From positions 1-64,000 of the forward strand of contig JAZLCE010000021.1 of the NCBI GenBank assembly GCA_045614025.1: DNA of 64,000 nt, written 5' to 3'. Below the pieces are notes generated by a model. The model was not told the origin of the DNA and searched no databases. It saw only the letters and a program-made list of their open reading frames with translations. This document shows, in pieces, positions 1 to 8,356 of the stretch. Origin of the DNA: RGIG4140 sp045614025. GTDB taxonomy: Bacteria; Pseudomonadota; Alphaproteobacteria; CAAHEQ01; UBA3637. The translations under genes were made by a program, and so were the position numbers. The number at the start of each line of letters is the position of its first letter. Position 1 is the first letter of the stretch.

Positions 1-157
1 ATTTTTATCAGATGATAATCTTTCAATTATCTACTAAAAAAAATAAAATATGATTAATTTATCAAAATTTATAACTTAATCTTATTTATTTCTTTTTTTA
101 TTAAAAATATTCTGTTAATAATATATTTAAAAGTATAAACACAATGGGAGGCCATCT

Positions 158-769
158 ATGGCATTTTTTTCTTCATTTAATTTTCAAGAATTTTTAAGCG
201 CTTTTTTGGTTATTTTTGCGGCAATTGACTGTATCGGTTCTATTCCAACCATTTTAGCAACCAAGCGCCGCGGAGCTATTGTGAATCCTAAACGAGCAAC
301 CATTTGCTCAATGATTATGTTGTTTGGTTTTTTCTATATCGGAGAAGCATTTTTATCTCTTTTTCATCTAGATATTTCCTCTTTTGCCATTGCTGGTTCT
401 TTAATCATCTTTCTTTTTGGGCTTGAAATGATTTTAGATGTTGAAATCTTTAAATCAAACGGCCCATCAAATGTGAAAGATGCAACATTCATTCCTATTG
501 TATTCCCTCTTTTAACAGGGGCTGGCGTGCTTACAACCGTTCTTTCAATCCGATCTCAATATAATGACATTAACATGTTACTTGCTATGTTAATGAATAT
601 TGTTGTGATTTATTTTGTTTTAAGTTCGGTTGAAAAAATTGAAAAGCGTCTTGGCAAAAATATGATTTATATGCTTCAAAAGTTTTTTGGCATTATCTTG
701 ATTGCCATTGCTGTTAAACTTTTCATCGCAAATGTTACCATTTTAATTGCAAACACTAGCATTCAATAA
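158..769 (+). CDS. MarC family integral membrane protein
   Basis: This 203-residue hydrophobic protein has about six membrane segments. It matches the MarC/UPF0056 family in length and layout, with an N-terminal stretch containing IDCIGSIPTI (the family's D..G..P region) and a central LLTGAGVLTT loop like the LLAGPGAI segment of MarC relatives. The family's transport role is not established, despite its historical link to multiple antibiotic resistance. The start is set by a strong ribosome site, GGGAGG, six bases before the ATG. The gene stands alone: about 157 bases of very AT-rich DNA precede it and hold nothing else I recognise. It ends in TAA. Family assignment is fairly sure, function is not. 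Confidence 0.8.
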   Translation: MAFFSSFNFQEFLSAFLVIFAAIDCIGSIPTILATKRRGAIVNPKRATICSMIMLFGFFYIGEAFLSLFHLDISSFAIAGSLIIFLFGLEMILDVEIFKSNGPSNVKDATFIPIVFPLLTGAGVLTTVLSIRSQYNDINMLLAMLMNIVVIYFVLSSVEKIEKRLGKNMIYMLQKFFGIILIAIAVKLFIANVTILIANTSIQ

Positions 770-776
770 TAAAATT

Positions 777-805
777 TTGACAAAATAGCCTTTTTATGAT
801 ATTCT
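777..805 (+). promoter_or_regulatory. sigma70-type promoter for the zincin-like gene
   Basis: An exact TTGACA (777-782) is followed after 17 bases by TATTCT (800-805). The predicted start of transcription, near 812, lies about 24 bases before the ATG at 836, and a TAAGGA ribosome site lies between. Confidence 0.6.
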
Positions 806-835
806 TTCCAACATTCAATTGGCTAAGGAATATTT

Positions 836-2068
836 ATGCATAAAAAGAAAACGCTTAAAAAAATTGTTCAAAAAAAACTTTTTGCACAAAGGTTTTTACT
901 TAATACTTGTCTAGCTGTTTCAGGTCTTTATTTATTAAACACAGCATTAAATGTTGCTTATGATATTAAAAACCAGATTGAAAACAAAGCAAAACCATCT
1001 CAATTCACTTATTTAAATGTAATCAATCTTATCTTGTTTTCTTTTTTATTCAAAACTGGGTTAAAAATCAGAAGAAAAGAACCTGATATTCTTTTAAAAC
1101 AACCCAGTGTTTCAAAAACAGTTCTCAATAAACTTTGCTATCTTTACGAAAATGAAGAAAAAAAAGATGACATTTATTCTTCATTAACACCAAAAGATAT
1201 TGAAAATTTATGCAAACGAATTGATTTTTCTGATCTTGCCATTTCAGAACAGCATTATATTTTGCAACGCCTTATTTTAACAGCAAATACAAATCCTGTT
1301 GTTTCAAAAATTTTAAAGAGCGATCTTTTGCCTTGTTCTTTAAAAATTGATGACACCATGAATTGTGGCGGACATATTACCCATGCCTCACAAGTTATCA
1401 AAAGAGGAAGTATTTATATTCATGATTATTTAGATCCGATTTCCGTTACTCACGAGCTTTTGCATGCCAAACAAATTATGGATGGATCTTTTTTACTTAA
1501 AGAATTAAGATATTATGGTTCATTGATGAATGAAGCTCAGGCAAAAGCTTTAAATTTAATCATTGAAAGCAATATAAACCCAGAATATTATCCTTTTCAT
1601 TTTAATCCCGAAGAAAAAGTTTGGCCAAAAAAAATAACAAACCATTTTCTTCAAACTGATGAAAAAGAAAATATAAATCTTTCAAAACGCGCAAAACTTG
1701 CTAAAGCTCAAGAAAAAACAATGGGTGTTATCATAAAATGCTTGCAGGAAGAAGATGATAAATTACGCGAAAATATGATTCAATCATTCTGCGATAATAA
1801 ATTATCAAAACAAGATCTTGAATATATGAATCAAACAATAAATTCTTGGAGGGATTTTTATATCAAAGAGGATTACAAGGCTAAAGAAGAAATAATCCCT
1901 CAAATGATACCAACACTTAAAAATGAATTAAAACTTATTCCTCTTATGGATGAATATTTTTCAAATGAAACTGGGATAAAACAATCCATTTCAGCCATTA
2001 AAATAAACTCTTGCAAAAACAATGCAGTTTATGATTATTTATCCAGTCAAAAACAAAAAACAAAATAA
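836..2068 (+). CDS. putative membrane-anchored gluzincin-type metallopeptidase
   Basis: I do not recognise this 410-residue protein as a named family. It has a basic N-terminus and two hydrophobic segments (about residues 20-40 and 58-76), then a mainly soluble, Lys/Glu-rich part. Near residue 206 is HELLH, a perfect HExxH zinc site. An NEAQA motif follows, whose Glu (about residue 233) lies 27 positions after the first His. HExxH plus a downstream NExxA/D Glu is the arrangement of gluzincin metallopeptidases, so zinc binding and proteolysis are a reasonable inference. The remaining C-terminal 170 residues look helical and carry no motif I know. The gene has its own TTGACA/TATTCT promoter and a TAAGGA ribosome site. 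Substrate and role are unknown. Confidence 0.55.
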   Translation: MHKKKTLKKIVQKKLFAQRFLLNTCLAVSGLYLLNTALNVAYDIKNQIENKAKPSQFTYLNVINLILFSFLFKTGLKIRRKEPDILLKQPSVSKTVLNKLCYLYENEEKKDDIYSSLTPKDIENLCKRIDFSDLAISEQHYILQRLILTANTNPVVSKILKSDLLPCSLKIDDTMNCGGHITHASQVIKRGSIYIHDYLDPISVTHELLHAKQIMDGSFLLKELRYYGSLMNEAQAKALNLIIESNINPEYYPFHFNPEEKVWPKKITNHFLQTDEKENINLSKRAKLAKAQEKTMGVIIKCLQEEDDKLRENMIQSFCDNKLSKQDLEYMNQTINSWRDFYIKEDYKAKEEIIPQMIPTLKNELKLIPLMDEYFSNETGIKQSISAIKINSCKNNAVYDYLSSQKQKTK

Positions 2069-2144
2069 TCACCCTACCCTCTTGATTTTTTGAAAAAAAA
2101 AGAATAAAAGTGGGGCATATTTATTTACCTTAAAGGAGTTTTAT

Positions 2145-2927
2145 ATGTCTTATTATCAACCGGCAGAAATTGCCACTCTTTTTGCTGACGGCTCAAAAGC
2201 CAAAGCCGATATGCCTTTTTTAAAATTTTTTCTTTTCGCTGTTTTAGGCGGAATTTTCATTGCACTTGGTGGGTTACTCACCGTTGTTGTTGCAGGTGGT
2301 ATGCCTGTTACTCTTGATATGAATCCAGGTCTTGTTAAATTTACAGCAGGTGCTCTTTTCCCAGTTGGTTTGATTATGGTGAGCGTTGCGGGAGCTGATT
2401 TGTTCACAAGTGATTGCGCTGGGATGACTCTTTCAACGATGCAAAAGAAAACAACTGTTTTTGCTTTATTAAAAGTTTGGGTGTTAGCTTATGCTTTTAA
2501 CTTTATTGGCGCTCAACTCGTTGCCTTTTTTATGGCTCATAAAACAGGTATTATTGCCAGCGCACCATACAGCGATTATTTACATTCATTAGCCTATGGG
2601 AAACTTAAATATCCATGGGATACGGTGTTTTTAAAAGGCATTGGCGCTAACGCTCTTGTTTGTCTTGGCACATGGATGGGTTATGCAGGCAAAGATATTG
2701 TTGGAAAAGCTTTAGGGATTTGGGTTCCTGTGATGCTTTTTGTTACTTTAGGATACGAACACTCAATTGCTAATATGTTCTTCATTCCTGCAGCCATGTA
2801 TACAGGAGCAGATATTACTTGGAGTCACTTTATTATTGATAACTTGATCCCAGCCACAATCGGAAATATTGTTGGTGGCGCTGTTTTCATTGGCCTTATT
2901 TATGGATATATTTATAACAAAAAATAA
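2145..2927 (+). CDS. formate/nitrite transporter (FNT) family channel
   Basis: This 260-residue membrane protein of the FocA/NirC/FNT family is expected to form a pentameric inner-membrane channel for formate, nitrite, hydrosulfide or similar small anions. The family's diagnostic stretch is present: KGIGANALVCLG, then WMGYAGKD, then a LGYEHSIANMFFIP segment that carries the conserved pore His and Asn. Length and membrane layout are normal. AAAGGAG lies just before the ATG. The gene is single and ends at a hairpin terminator. The ion carried cannot be told from sequence, and no pyruvate-formate lyase or nitrite reductase lies in the window to guide the choice. Confidence 0.9.
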   Translation: MSYYQPAEIATLFADGSKAKADMPFLKFFLFAVLGGIFIALGGLLTVVVAGGMPVTLDMNPGLVKFTAGALFPVGLIMVSVAGADLFTSDCAGMTLSTMQKKTTVFALLKVWVLAYAFNFIGAQLVAFFMAHKTGIIASAPYSDYLHSLAYGKLKYPWDTVFLKGIGANALVCLGTWMGYAGKDIVGKALGIWVPVMLFVTLGYEHSIANMFFIPAAMYTGADITWSHFIIDNLIPATIGNIVGGAVFIGLIYGYIYNKK

Positions 2928-2945
2928 CCGATTCTTTAGTCAATT

Positions 2946-2975
2946 AAAAAGGCGACCTCTCGGCCGCCTTTTTTG
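2946..2975 (+). terminator. hairpin terminator of the FNT gene
   Basis: AAAAAGGCGACC, a TCTC loop and GGCCGCCTTTTT form a stem with one mismatch followed by a T-rich run. It lies between the FNT stop codon and the stop of the oppositely oriented DAHP synthase remnant, so it may once have served both. Confidence 0.85.
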
Positions 2976-2980
2976 TTTTT

Positions 2981-3248
2981 TTAAACTCTTCCTGCTAAAT
3001 TCAAAACAAGTTTTTCGGCATCAATTCAGCCAAAACAAACACCTGTCATTGACGTATCATAAATTCCTGGCTCAACTTCTTGATGTCCTTCTTTTAAATA
3101 ACTTTCACCCATCAAACCTTTTACAAGTTTTTTTAACACAGGATTATCAGCCCGACTTTCAATCACATTATAAGCAATTCAAGGTTGTTCTTTATAATTT
3201 TTCTTAAGATATTATGATTGCCCGTCACAACAATAACCAGATTTTAAA
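2981..3248 (-). pseudogene. decayed C-terminal fragment of a DAHP synthase (AroF/G/H type)
   Basis: Conceptual translation of the minus strand gives a stretch with LMGESYLKEGHQ, then YDTSMTGVCFG-stop-IDAEKLVLNLAGR. This aligns well with the C-terminus of class I 3-deoxy-7-phosphoheptulonate synthases (E. coli AroG: VESHLVEGNQ, then YGKSITDACIGW, then a final helix). Two in-frame TGA codons interrupt it. One stands exactly where the family has the conserved Trp of CIGW. A frameshift near 3205 separates it from an upstream piece, VIVVTGNHN, that resembles the family's DxSHxNS metal-site strand. The fragment keeps its natural TAA end but lacks the other three quarters of the enzyme. It abuts the end of the AlkP-like gene. 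I infer loss of this step of aromatic amino acid synthesis, unless an intact copy lies elsewhere. Confidence 0.65.
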
Positions 3249-3255
3249 GAGTTTA

Positions 3256-4422
3256 TTATATTTCTCTTTCGTTTTGATTATTTACCAAGCAGTTAACTTC
3301 TTTTTTCACAACACATTCCGCTCTAAATGAGGATTTATTCTCCTTAAAATCCCGATAAAGAGTATTTATAATAATCAAAGGAACAATCATTTCTTCTTTT
3401 GTAAAACCGGCATGCTCTGATTTCATAGGCCATTCCGGATCAAATTTCCATGTTAATGAGCGATTCTTTTTTGCTAATGCAACATAATCGCCCACAGCAT
3501 CCTTAATAAACGGATGCTCACTGCCTCCCAACAATCGAATAAAGGCTTTTCCAGTCATTAAATGAAAATCTTGGAATGTTTCTTTAAACACCAACGGAAA
3601 TTCTTTTTTATATTCTTCTTTAATATGAAAAGCCGCACATCTGGGTTCCAAAGAATTCGGCTGCGCCATCATTTTTGTAATATGCGGATAATCATTTGAT
3701 AAATACAATTGTTCAACATCATGATGCCCATGGTCTGCCGTAATAATCATTACCGTATCTTTTAATTCTTCAGATAAAAGAGTCAATTTTTTTTCCAATT
3801 CATCAACTGTTTCTTGAACCTTTTTGGATCCTATCCCATTTGCATGCAAAGCAGAATCCAATTCACTCCAATAAGCGTAAATATATTTTTTTTCATCTTT
3901 TTGACACAACATTTTCAACCGGTTACACCAATCATCAAAAGTTTTGCAACCATTGTCAGCCCAAGCCGGCATCACCTCATAGGCTGGGATACCGTTCGCT
4001 TTTATCCGTTCAACAAGAGTCGGCACTTGCAACTCACCTGCTGGCTGCGATAATTTTGAAACTTCATTTGTGTCAAAATTCGTGTTTGAGAAAATATTTA
4101 CAACTTCATCAGATTCTTTGAAATATTGCGACCAACCAAGCCACCCGTGTTGATGTGGCAAAACACCCGTTTTTAAAGTCGTATTCGCGGCAACCGTTGT
4201 TGCGGGAACAACCGTATTTAAAAGATCTTTTTTGTGTTTTTCAAAAAAACCGGTTGGCGTATGTTTTTTCAAAACAACCTCCCCCAAAGCATCAATCACA
4301 ATCAAAACAACATTTTTTGGTTGCTCTTTCAAAATTTCATCTAATTTAGGATGCGAAATATGATGTTTTTGAAGACCAAAAAAAGTTTCAACTGCTGAGG
4401 TAATTGAAGTGATATTAAACAT
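3256..4422 (-). CDS. alkaline phosphatase superfamily hydrolase (nucleotide pyrophosphatase/phosphodiesterase type)
   Basis: This 388-residue protein carries the metal-binding signatures of type I phosphodiesterase/nucleotide pyrophosphatases. LIVIDALGE near residue 40 gives the first Asp. VPATTVAANTT gives the Thr nucleophile, followed by LKTGVLPHQHG. ELDSALHANG gives an Asp...His pair. ITADHGHHD gives the DHG motif, and SEHAGFT gives the last His. All the expected ligands are present, so it should be an active phosphodiesterase or phosphomonoesterase. No signal peptide is seen, so it is probably cytoplasmic. AAGGA lies just before the ATG. Its end abuts the DAHP synthase remnant. The substrate is unknown; related bacterial proteins act on nucleotides, phosphonates or sugar phosphates. 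Confidence 0.75.
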   Translation of the reverse strand: MFNITSITSAVETFFGLQKHHISHPKLDEILKEQPKNVVLIVIDALGEVVLKKHTPTGFFEKHKKDLLNTVVPATTVAANTTLKTGVLPHQHGWLGWSQYFKESDEVVNIFSNTNFDTNEVSKLSQPAGELQVPTLVERIKANGIPAYEVMPAWADNGCKTFDDWCNRLKMLCQKDEKKYIYAYWSELDSALHANGIGSKKVQETVDELEKKLTLLSEELKDTVMIITADHGHHDVEQLYLSNDYPHITKMMAQPNSLEPRCAAFHIKEEYKKEFPLVFKETFQDFHLMTGKAFIRLLGGSEHPFIKDAVGDYVALAKKNRSLTWKFDPEWPMKSEHAGFTKEEMIVPLIIINTLYRDFKENKSSFRAECVVKKEVNCLVNNQNEREI

Positions 4423-4454
4423 AGATTTCCTTATATTTATTTCTAATTTATTGA

Positions 4455-4483
4455 TAAAAAAAACCTCCCGTTTGGGAGGTTTT
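4455..4483 (-). terminator. terminator downstream of tRNA-Val
   Basis: Read on the minus strand, AAAACCTCCC, an AAAC loop and GGGAGGTTTT are followed by a long T-run. It starts four bases after the tRNA CCA end. Confidence 0.88.
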
Positions 4484-4486
4484 AGA

Positions 4487-4563
4487 TGGTGGATGTGGCA
4501 AGACTCGAACTTGCGACCCTTACGATGTCAACGTAATACTCTAACCACCTGAGCTACACATCC
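4487..4563 (-). tRNA. tRNA-Val (anticodon GAC), CCA encoded
   Basis: A full cloverleaf folds on the minus strand: acceptor GGATGTG/CACATCC, D-arm GCTC/GAGT, anticodon stem TTACG/CGTAA with loop TTGACAT (anticodon GAC), and T-arm GCAAG-TTCGAGT-CTTGC. The discriminator A is followed by a genome-encoded CCA. It has its own promoter and terminator and so is a single-gene unit. Confidence 0.95.
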
Positions 4564-4580
4564 ATCTTAAGATAAAGCTA

Positions 4581-4609
4581 TTTATACTCTTTTTATTTTC
4601 CAAAAGCAA
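4581..4609 (-). promoter_or_regulatory. promoter of tRNA-Val
   Basis: On the minus strand TTGCTT (4604-4609), 17 bases and TATAAA (4581-4586) precede the tRNA 5' end by about 17 bases. Confidence 0.55.
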
Positions 4610-4668
4610 GCATTTTTTTTATTTTTTATTATTTTTTTTATTTCCCTTTATTTTTATTTACTTTTTTA

Positions 4669-5568
4669 CTATTCACACACAGTTAAAACAACCCCTAAAA
4701 TAATAAAGAAAAAGCAAATTAACTTTTTCAACATCTCTTTCTTATTTAAATTTTCTTTAAACTTACTGCCAAAAACCTTATATAAAAGAACACTATACAA
4801 TAAAACAAAAATGGGGGTTGTTGAGCTGATCCCCGCTCTTACCATAACAGGCAATAAAGAAAGGGCAAAAATCCCCGTTAAAACAGCAGCTCGATCCACA
4901 ACTTCCATTAACATTAACAGCCAAAAATTCTTTTTAAACACATGAAAATCTTTTTTAACCATTTTTAAAAAGTTTGGATACAGCAAAGCTAAAAATAAGA
5001 ATACGTCAGATAAAATAATATAATAAAAACTAAAACTCAGCCAATTCATTTCAATTAATGCTTTTTTTGAAAAAATGGTGTTTAATGTTATCATCAAAGA
5101 TGCAATAACCATTAAATAAAAAGCCATATTAATTTGAAAAGTTACCCCTTTTTTCAAGTTTAACAATAATGTAGATGCAATAATAACAAAAAAGCCAATA
5201 TATTGCCAAAAATAAAGTTTTTCCCCCACAATGATATAAGCAAAAACAGGAAGCAAGATTTTCCCCAATGAAAACATTGCTCCAACAACAGAGGTATCAA
5301 TTCTTTTAAGCGCTTTAAAATAAGGAATTTGATATAAAATTTCAAATAAAGCAACAACAAATAAAATCGGCACCATTTGTGGATGAATATTTAAAATATC
5401 TACACCACCAAATAATATTAAAAAAGGTAAAACAAATAAATTTGTTATCCCCAAATAAAAAATTGTGGAAGCATTTGTTTTAAACATAAAATTTGATACA
5501 CGCGCATCCAATATATTCGAAACCGCATGTAACATCGGAGCAATAAAGGAAATTAATAAAGCAAACAT
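4669..5568 (-). CDS. EamA/DMT-family transporter
   Basis: This protein of about 299 residues has some ten hydrophobic segments in two similar halves, the pattern of the drug/metabolite transporter (EamA) superfamily. The first half holds ALKRIDTSVVGAMFS and VGEKLYFWQYIG, close to the usual 'GE.....q..G' signature of the family's fourth and fifth helices. The reading frame stays open for 17 codons upstream, but I place the start at the internal ATG, which has AAGAGAA in front of it. The longer form begins with a charged stretch unlike a first membrane helix. The gene lies 61 bases downstream of an MFS-like gene and may be cotranscribed with it and pepA. The substrate is unknown. Confidence 0.75.
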   Translation of the reverse strand: MFALLISFIAPMLHAVSNILDARVSNFMFKTNASTIFYLGITNLFVLPFLILFGGVDILNIHPQMVPILFVVALFEILYQIPYFKALKRIDTSVVGAMFSLGKILLPVFAYIIVGEKLYFWQYIGFFVIIASTLLLNLKKGVTFQINMAFYLMVIASLMITLNTIFSKKALIEMNWLSFSFYYIILSDVFLFLALLYPNFLKMVKKDFHVFKKNFWLLMLMEVVDRAAVLTGIFALSLLPVMVRAGISSTTPIFVLLYSVLLYKVFGSKFKENLNKKEMLKKLICFFFIILGVVLTVCE

Positions 5569-5629
5569 AAAAATTCTCTTTTCAACGTTGTTTCTATCAT
5601 ATCTATGGGCAATTGTCAAATTTCAAAGA

Positions 5630-6850
5630 TTACCATTCTTCTTTCAATAATTTTTTATTCAAAGAAAAAGCATTAATTCCCATTCCAAACCAAAAACAAA
5701 ACAACAACAAAATAAAATACTTTAAAGATTCAAACCCACCAATAGTGGAAAACAATAATAAAATTAAAAAACTGACAATCCGTCCAACATTTAAAAACAT
5801 TTCACGCAAAGCAAAATATTCAATTTTAAAACGGCGTTTTACTATTTGAGTATTCGCCGTATTAAACATATTAACTTCAGCAGTTAAATCAAACAACTTG
5901 ACTGCACTCGCACAACAAAAATTATAAAAAATGAATGTTCCCTTTTCTGGTGCAATCACAAACAACACTGTTCCCACAAAAGCCATTAATAAACTCCAGC
6001 TTATAAGTGAAGTAAATTTTGTATAAGATCCATATTTTGCAAATAATAAATTGGTTAAAACTGCCACAAAATTAAAAACAGCGGTGATCACACCCAATTT
6101 AAAATCCGTTTTAAAAAGATAAACAATATAAAGAGTTACAATCGCATTTAAAGATCCAATTAACGACAAGCCGTTAAAAAATTCCATTCTGTATAAATTA
6201 TTAATAATTTTATCTTTTTTTGTTCTTTTATAATATCTTAACAAAGAAAATTTAACCCTTCTTTTAGGCTTTGGCATTTTAAAACGAATGGTGAGCAATA
6301 ATTCCACCAACATTAAAATAAGCAAAAACAAAATCGTTCTTGAAATAGAATCAACTGTTAAAAAATACCCTAACATAATTGGTGATAAAATTTTAACTGC
6401 ACCTTTAATCGTGTTTAAAACTCCTCTAAATGAAATCATTTTAGCTCGAGAGATATTTTCAGAAACCATTAAATTCCATGTAAAAGCTTTTAATGCAGTT
6501 GCAGATCCCAGTAATATTGCTGAAAGAGGCAAATAATTAATCACATTTTCTTTCAAAACCATAATCAAGCACAATGCAAAAAAATTAGTTATAATTCCTA
6601 TACGATATAAAAATAAGCGATATCCTTTTTTTATAGTGTTTCCAGTTAAAAAAGCTAAAAACAAAACAGCCGCATAAAACATTATAAAATATGCAGAAAT
6701 TGCCAAAACATTTTGATCTGCAGTTTTAAAAAAATAGGCAACCAAAAAAGTTGTAATAAAAATATTTGTAATCGTGTTTAAAGAATCTGCCAACATCAAA
6801 GAGGCGGTTAATGATTTAAACGGATTTAACTTTTTCAGTTGCCCAAGCAT
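5630..6850 (-). CDS. MFS-like multi-helix transporter
   Basis: This 406-residue protein has about twelve hydrophobic segments and short basic loops, such as GNTIKKGYRLFLYR between helices 2 and 3 and a long basic loop in the middle (MPKPKRRVKF). This is the 6+6 layout of a major facilitator superfamily permease. I see no signature that fixes the substrate. The gene begins three bases after the pepA stop codon, so the two are almost surely cotranscribed, followed by the EamA gene. Pairing with an aminopeptidase makes peptide or amino-acid handling conceivable, but this is only inference from position. Confidence 0.65.
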   Translation of the reverse strand: MLGQLKKLNPFKSLTASLMLADSLNTITNIFITTFLVAYFFKTADQNVLAISAYFIMFYAAVLFLAFLTGNTIKKGYRLFLYRIGIITNFFALCLIMVLKENVINYLPLSAILLGSATALKAFTWNLMVSENISRAKMISFRGVLNTIKGAVKILSPIMLGYFLTVDSISRTILFLLILMLVELLLTIRFKMPKPKRRVKFSLLRYYKRTKKDKIINNLYRMEFFNGLSLIGSLNAIVTLYIVYLFKTDFKLGVITAVFNFVAVLTNLLFAKYGSYTKFTSLISWSLLMAFVGTVLFVIAPEKGTFIFYNFCCASAVKLFDLTAEVNMFNTANTQIVKRRFKIEYFALREMFLNVGRIVSFLILLLFSTIGGFESLKYFILLLFCFWFGMGINAFSLNKKLLKEEW

Positions 6851-6853
6851 CTT

Positions 6854-8284
6854 TTATTTTACCAAAGCATTTAATAAACGAACACCCCAACCGGTGGCAC
6901 CCTTTGGGGTCAATGGTCTAGATTTTTCATATTTATCAACCCCTGCAATATCAAGGTGCGCCCAAGAAGTGCCTTCTTTAATAAAACGATTTAAGAAGCA
7001 AGCAGCCGTGCTCCCTCCGGCTAAACGCCCACCAATGTTTTTCATATCAGCAATATCAGAATCTATCATTTTATCATATGCTTTATTCATCGGTAATCGC
7101 CACACTTCTTCATCAACAGAGCGTCCCGCAGATGAAATTTCTTCAACTAAAGCGTCATCATAAGAAAACAATCCAGCATACTCCTCTCCAAGAGCAGCCA
7201 TAACTGCTCCTGTTAATGTGGCTAAATCAATAATTTTTTTCACGCCATAAGTTTCTTGCATATACCATAAGCAGTCTCCCAAAACAAGACGCCCTTCTGC
7301 ATCCGTATTTAAAATTTCAACCGTTTTTCCAGAAAGCGATGTAACAACATCTCCAGGACGCGTTGCCGAACCTGATGGCATATTTTCAACAAGACCCACA
7401 ATCCCGATAACATTGCTTTTCACCTTTCGAAGAGCCAATGAGCGCATAGAAGCAACAACAACTGCGGCCCCTGTCATATCTTGTTTCATATCGCCCATTC
7501 CTGCTCCTGGTTTTAAAGATATACCGCCTGAATCAAATGTGACTCCTTTGCCAACAAATCCTATATCAAATGCTTTTTTCTTAGGATTTCCTTTCCATTT
7601 CATCACAGCAACTCTTGGTTCATTAACGGATCCTTGTGCAACAGAAAGCAGCATTCCAAATTTTTTTGCTTTTAATTCTTTTAATGTTAATAATTCAATT
7701 TCGAGCCCTGTTTCTGATAACTTTTCAATAATTTCAGAAAAAATCTTTGGTGTTAAATGATTTGCTGGCTCCGCGCTTAAAGCTCTTGCAAAACAAACGC
7801 TTTCTAAAATTGCTTTTGTATCATCAAACAATGCTTTCATTTTTTTAGGATCTTTAGTCTCAAAAGAAACTTCTTTTAATTCCTTATCCTCTTTTTTCTT
7901 TGAAAAATATTTATCAAATTTAAAAGAGGATAAAAATAATCCTGTTGCAACAGCAGTTATTTCTTCTTCAACAGGCATTTGACCATTTAAAGGATGATAT
8001 ACAGCTTTTTCATCTTTAATTGCTGATGCTAATTTTCCACCCACTTTTTCAAAAGCTGTTCGATCTGGAGTTTCTCCAGTCCCAACAATTAAAATTTTAC
8101 TATCCAAACCCAAAACAGTAACTATCTCCCCTTCTTTTGCTTTAAAATTTGATTGTTTTAAAGCTTGAGCAACATATTTTTTTTGAGTTGTTGTCAAAAC
8201 AGAAGTTTTTAATATTTCTTTATCGGTTGCAAAAATTTGAACACAATTTTGATCAATCTCTTTTTTAAAATTAATTTTAATCAT
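6854..8284 (-). CDS. pepA: leucyl aminopeptidase (M17, cytosol aminopeptidase)
   Basis: This 476-residue M17 peptidase removes N-terminal amino acids from peptides in the cytoplasm using two divalent metal ions. All active-site residues fall at a constant offset of 24 from E. coli PepA: K246, D251, K258 and D269 in the GKGVTFDSGGISLKP region, and D328, E330 and R332 in NTDAEGRL. The N-terminal domain is divergent, as is normal. AAAGGGG precedes the ATG. It is first in a probable pepA-MFS-EamA unit. In some gammaproteobacteria PepA also binds DNA; nothing here supports that role. Confidence 0.96.
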   Translation of the reverse strand: MIKINFKKEIDQNCVQIFATDKEILKTSVLTTTQKKYVAQALKQSNFKAKEGEIVTVLGLDSKILIVGTGETPDRTAFEKVGGKLASAIKDEKAVYHPLNGQMPVEEEITAVATGLFLSSFKFDKYFSKKKEDKELKEVSFETKDPKKMKALFDDTKAILESVCFARALSAEPANHLTPKIFSEIIEKLSETGLEIELLTLKELKAKKFGMLLSVAQGSVNEPRVAVMKWKGNPKKKAFDIGFVGKGVTFDSGGISLKPGAGMGDMKQDMTGAAVVVASMRSLALRKVKSNVIGIVGLVENMPSGSATRPGDVVTSLSGKTVEILNTDAEGRLVLGDCLWYMQETYGVKKIIDLATLTGAVMAALGEEYAGLFSYDDALVEEISSAGRSVDEEVWRLPMNKAYDKMIDSDIADMKNIGGRLAGGSTAACFLNRFIKEGTSWAHLDIAGVDKYEKSRPLTPKGATGWGVRLLNALVK

Positions 8285-8356
8285 TTTTTTAACCCCTTTG
8301 ATTGTTTATCTTTTTTCATCATAGCAAGCTAATCAAAAAGTTAAAAGTTTTTTTTA

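Noticed and set aside
2869..3207. Plus-strand reading frame of 112 codons
   Set aside because: It starts inside the FNT gene, runs through the hairpin terminator and lies over the minus-strand DAHP synthase remnant.
2981..3248. TGA read as tryptophan (genetic code 4), suggested by TGA at a conserved Trp in the DAHP synthase fragment
   Set aside because: era ends correctly at TGA, ddl and birA end in TGA overlapping the next start, and the many intact genes here use TGG for Trp. The fragment also has a frameshift, so it is a pseudogene.
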